NCBI GenBank assembly: GCA_029204225.1
Contig: CM055095.1
Location: 9,890,243 to 9,950,242 of the forward strand
Direction: 5' to 3'
DNA: 60,000 nt
DNA from: Diphasiastrum complanatum
Lineage: Eukaryota > Streptophyta > Lycopodiopsida > Lycopodiales > Lycopodiaceae
The number at the start of each line of letters is the position of its first letter. Position 1 is the stretch's first letter. A program made the position numbers and the translations under genes. This document shows positions 59,324 to 60,000 of the stretch, in pieces. The notes beneath the pieces are model-generated. The model worked only from the letters and a program-made list of their open reading frames with translations. It searched no databases and had not been told where the DNA came from.

Positions 59324-60000
59324 TCAGATTAGCTGACAGAGCTCTGAATTGCAGATCTTAGGACTGTTGGGAACAGCATGCTCCCCATGCAACTGGATCT
59401 CTCGGCCTTTATGCTGAAAGCTGAGGGTGTTCTCCTGATAGTTTCTATTGAGGGAAGGTCCTAAACTGTAGAGCCAATCTCTCCCGAAAACAATGTCTGT
59501 ACGATCCAGGTGCATTATCTGAAAGTTTATTTCATCTTGGTACCCCTAAATACCAAGATTTAAGTTACTAACCATAGTTTCCCATATTTTTTTATCTTCA
59601 CCCTTAGCTAATGAAACTATGTACCTATGCTGACTAGGTTATTCTGGTAGTTTAAGCTTTTTACCAGGGTGTAGTTGATGAAATTATGGGTTGCCCCATC
59701 TCATCAACCATAACTTTTATTGATTGGTTACCAACTTTCCCATGCATACGTACTAGGTCATGCGGCCAAAAGTTGAAGGGTCTCGCTAGCATTGCAGAGG
59801 TCAGCTGGCAACAGTGTTCATGATCTTCATGATACACTTTGATCTCGGAAGCTGCCGAGTCACTGGGGAAACTTACAGTCTGAACAAGATGAACTTGTTT
59901 CTTATCTTTTTTTGTGAAAGGCCTCTTGGGACACTGTCTGACTGTGTGTCCCTTGCCCATACACACAAAGCACAAACGTTCTTGTTTGGCTTTCTCAAAA
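59324..60000 (-). pseudogene. Gag zinc knuckle and protease of the right-end gypsy element (runs off window)
   Basis: Enters at 60000 with gag sequence, a CCHC knuckle CFVCMGKGHTVRQC (about 59970-59930) and a Lys-rich linker. The protease region follows: MLARPFNFWPHDLVRMHGKV and IKVMVDEMGQP, where the catalytic D-S/T-G triad is replaced, followed by HNFI in another frame. At 59515-59324 DIVFGRDWLYSLGP gives the second protease half (usual form DVVLGMDWL). The 5' LTR and most of gag lie beyond the window. Confidence 0.85.

Overview
This is nuclear DNA of a seed plant with a large, repeat-rich genome. It has GT-AG introns, an amino-acid permease and an ESCRT regulator of plant type, and layers of decayed Ty3/gypsy, Ty1/copia and LINE elements. 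The LTR elements use initiator-Met or Asp tRNA primer sites of the usual plant kind. Long introns and retroelement load would suit a gymnosperm or a large-genome angiosperm, but nothing here fixes the species. There is no bacterial gene, CRISPR array or operon.

Layout. 1-3860: decayed sequence with two unrecognised open frames. 3864-10623: one LINE cut into three pieces by two LTR-element insertions; the second (7256-9954) has a 5-bp target duplication, and removing it restores the LINE reading frame across the reverse transcriptase. 10969-19094: a Tat/Athila-like Ty3/gypsy element on the minus strand with broken gag-pol and a nearly intact 549-codon extra frame downstream of integrase. 20968-23669: an intact 7-exon amino-acid permease gene (486 aa, plus strand). 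23670-32404: relics of gypsy integrase, copia RT/RNase H and a possible LINE tail. 32410-39285: a complete LTR element with target duplication, primer site and polypurine tract but no coding capacity (LARD-like). 40062-40808: a duplicated segment with a short signal-peptide-like frame.

42409-51991: the 3' part of a LIP5/VTA1 homologue on the minus strand. Three coding blocks are visible; the 5' exons are not in the window. Its 8.3-kb intron holds a gypsy chromovirus at 44621 to about 50540. The 5' half of that element is on the plus strand, and its 3' half, with 3' LTR and target duplication, is inverted onto the minus strand. 53000-57550 holds tandem repeats and microsatellites. 57590-60000 is another minus-strand gypsy element running off the window.

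Only two host genes are supported: the permease, a plasma-membrane amino-acid/H+ symporter by family, and LIP5, an activator of the SKD1/VPS4 ATPase in multivesicular-body formation. Nothing suggests they work together. The most informative observations are structural: the inverted retroelement in the LIP5 intron, the coding-free LTR element, the downstream frame of the Tat-like element, and the frame-restoring nested insertion.
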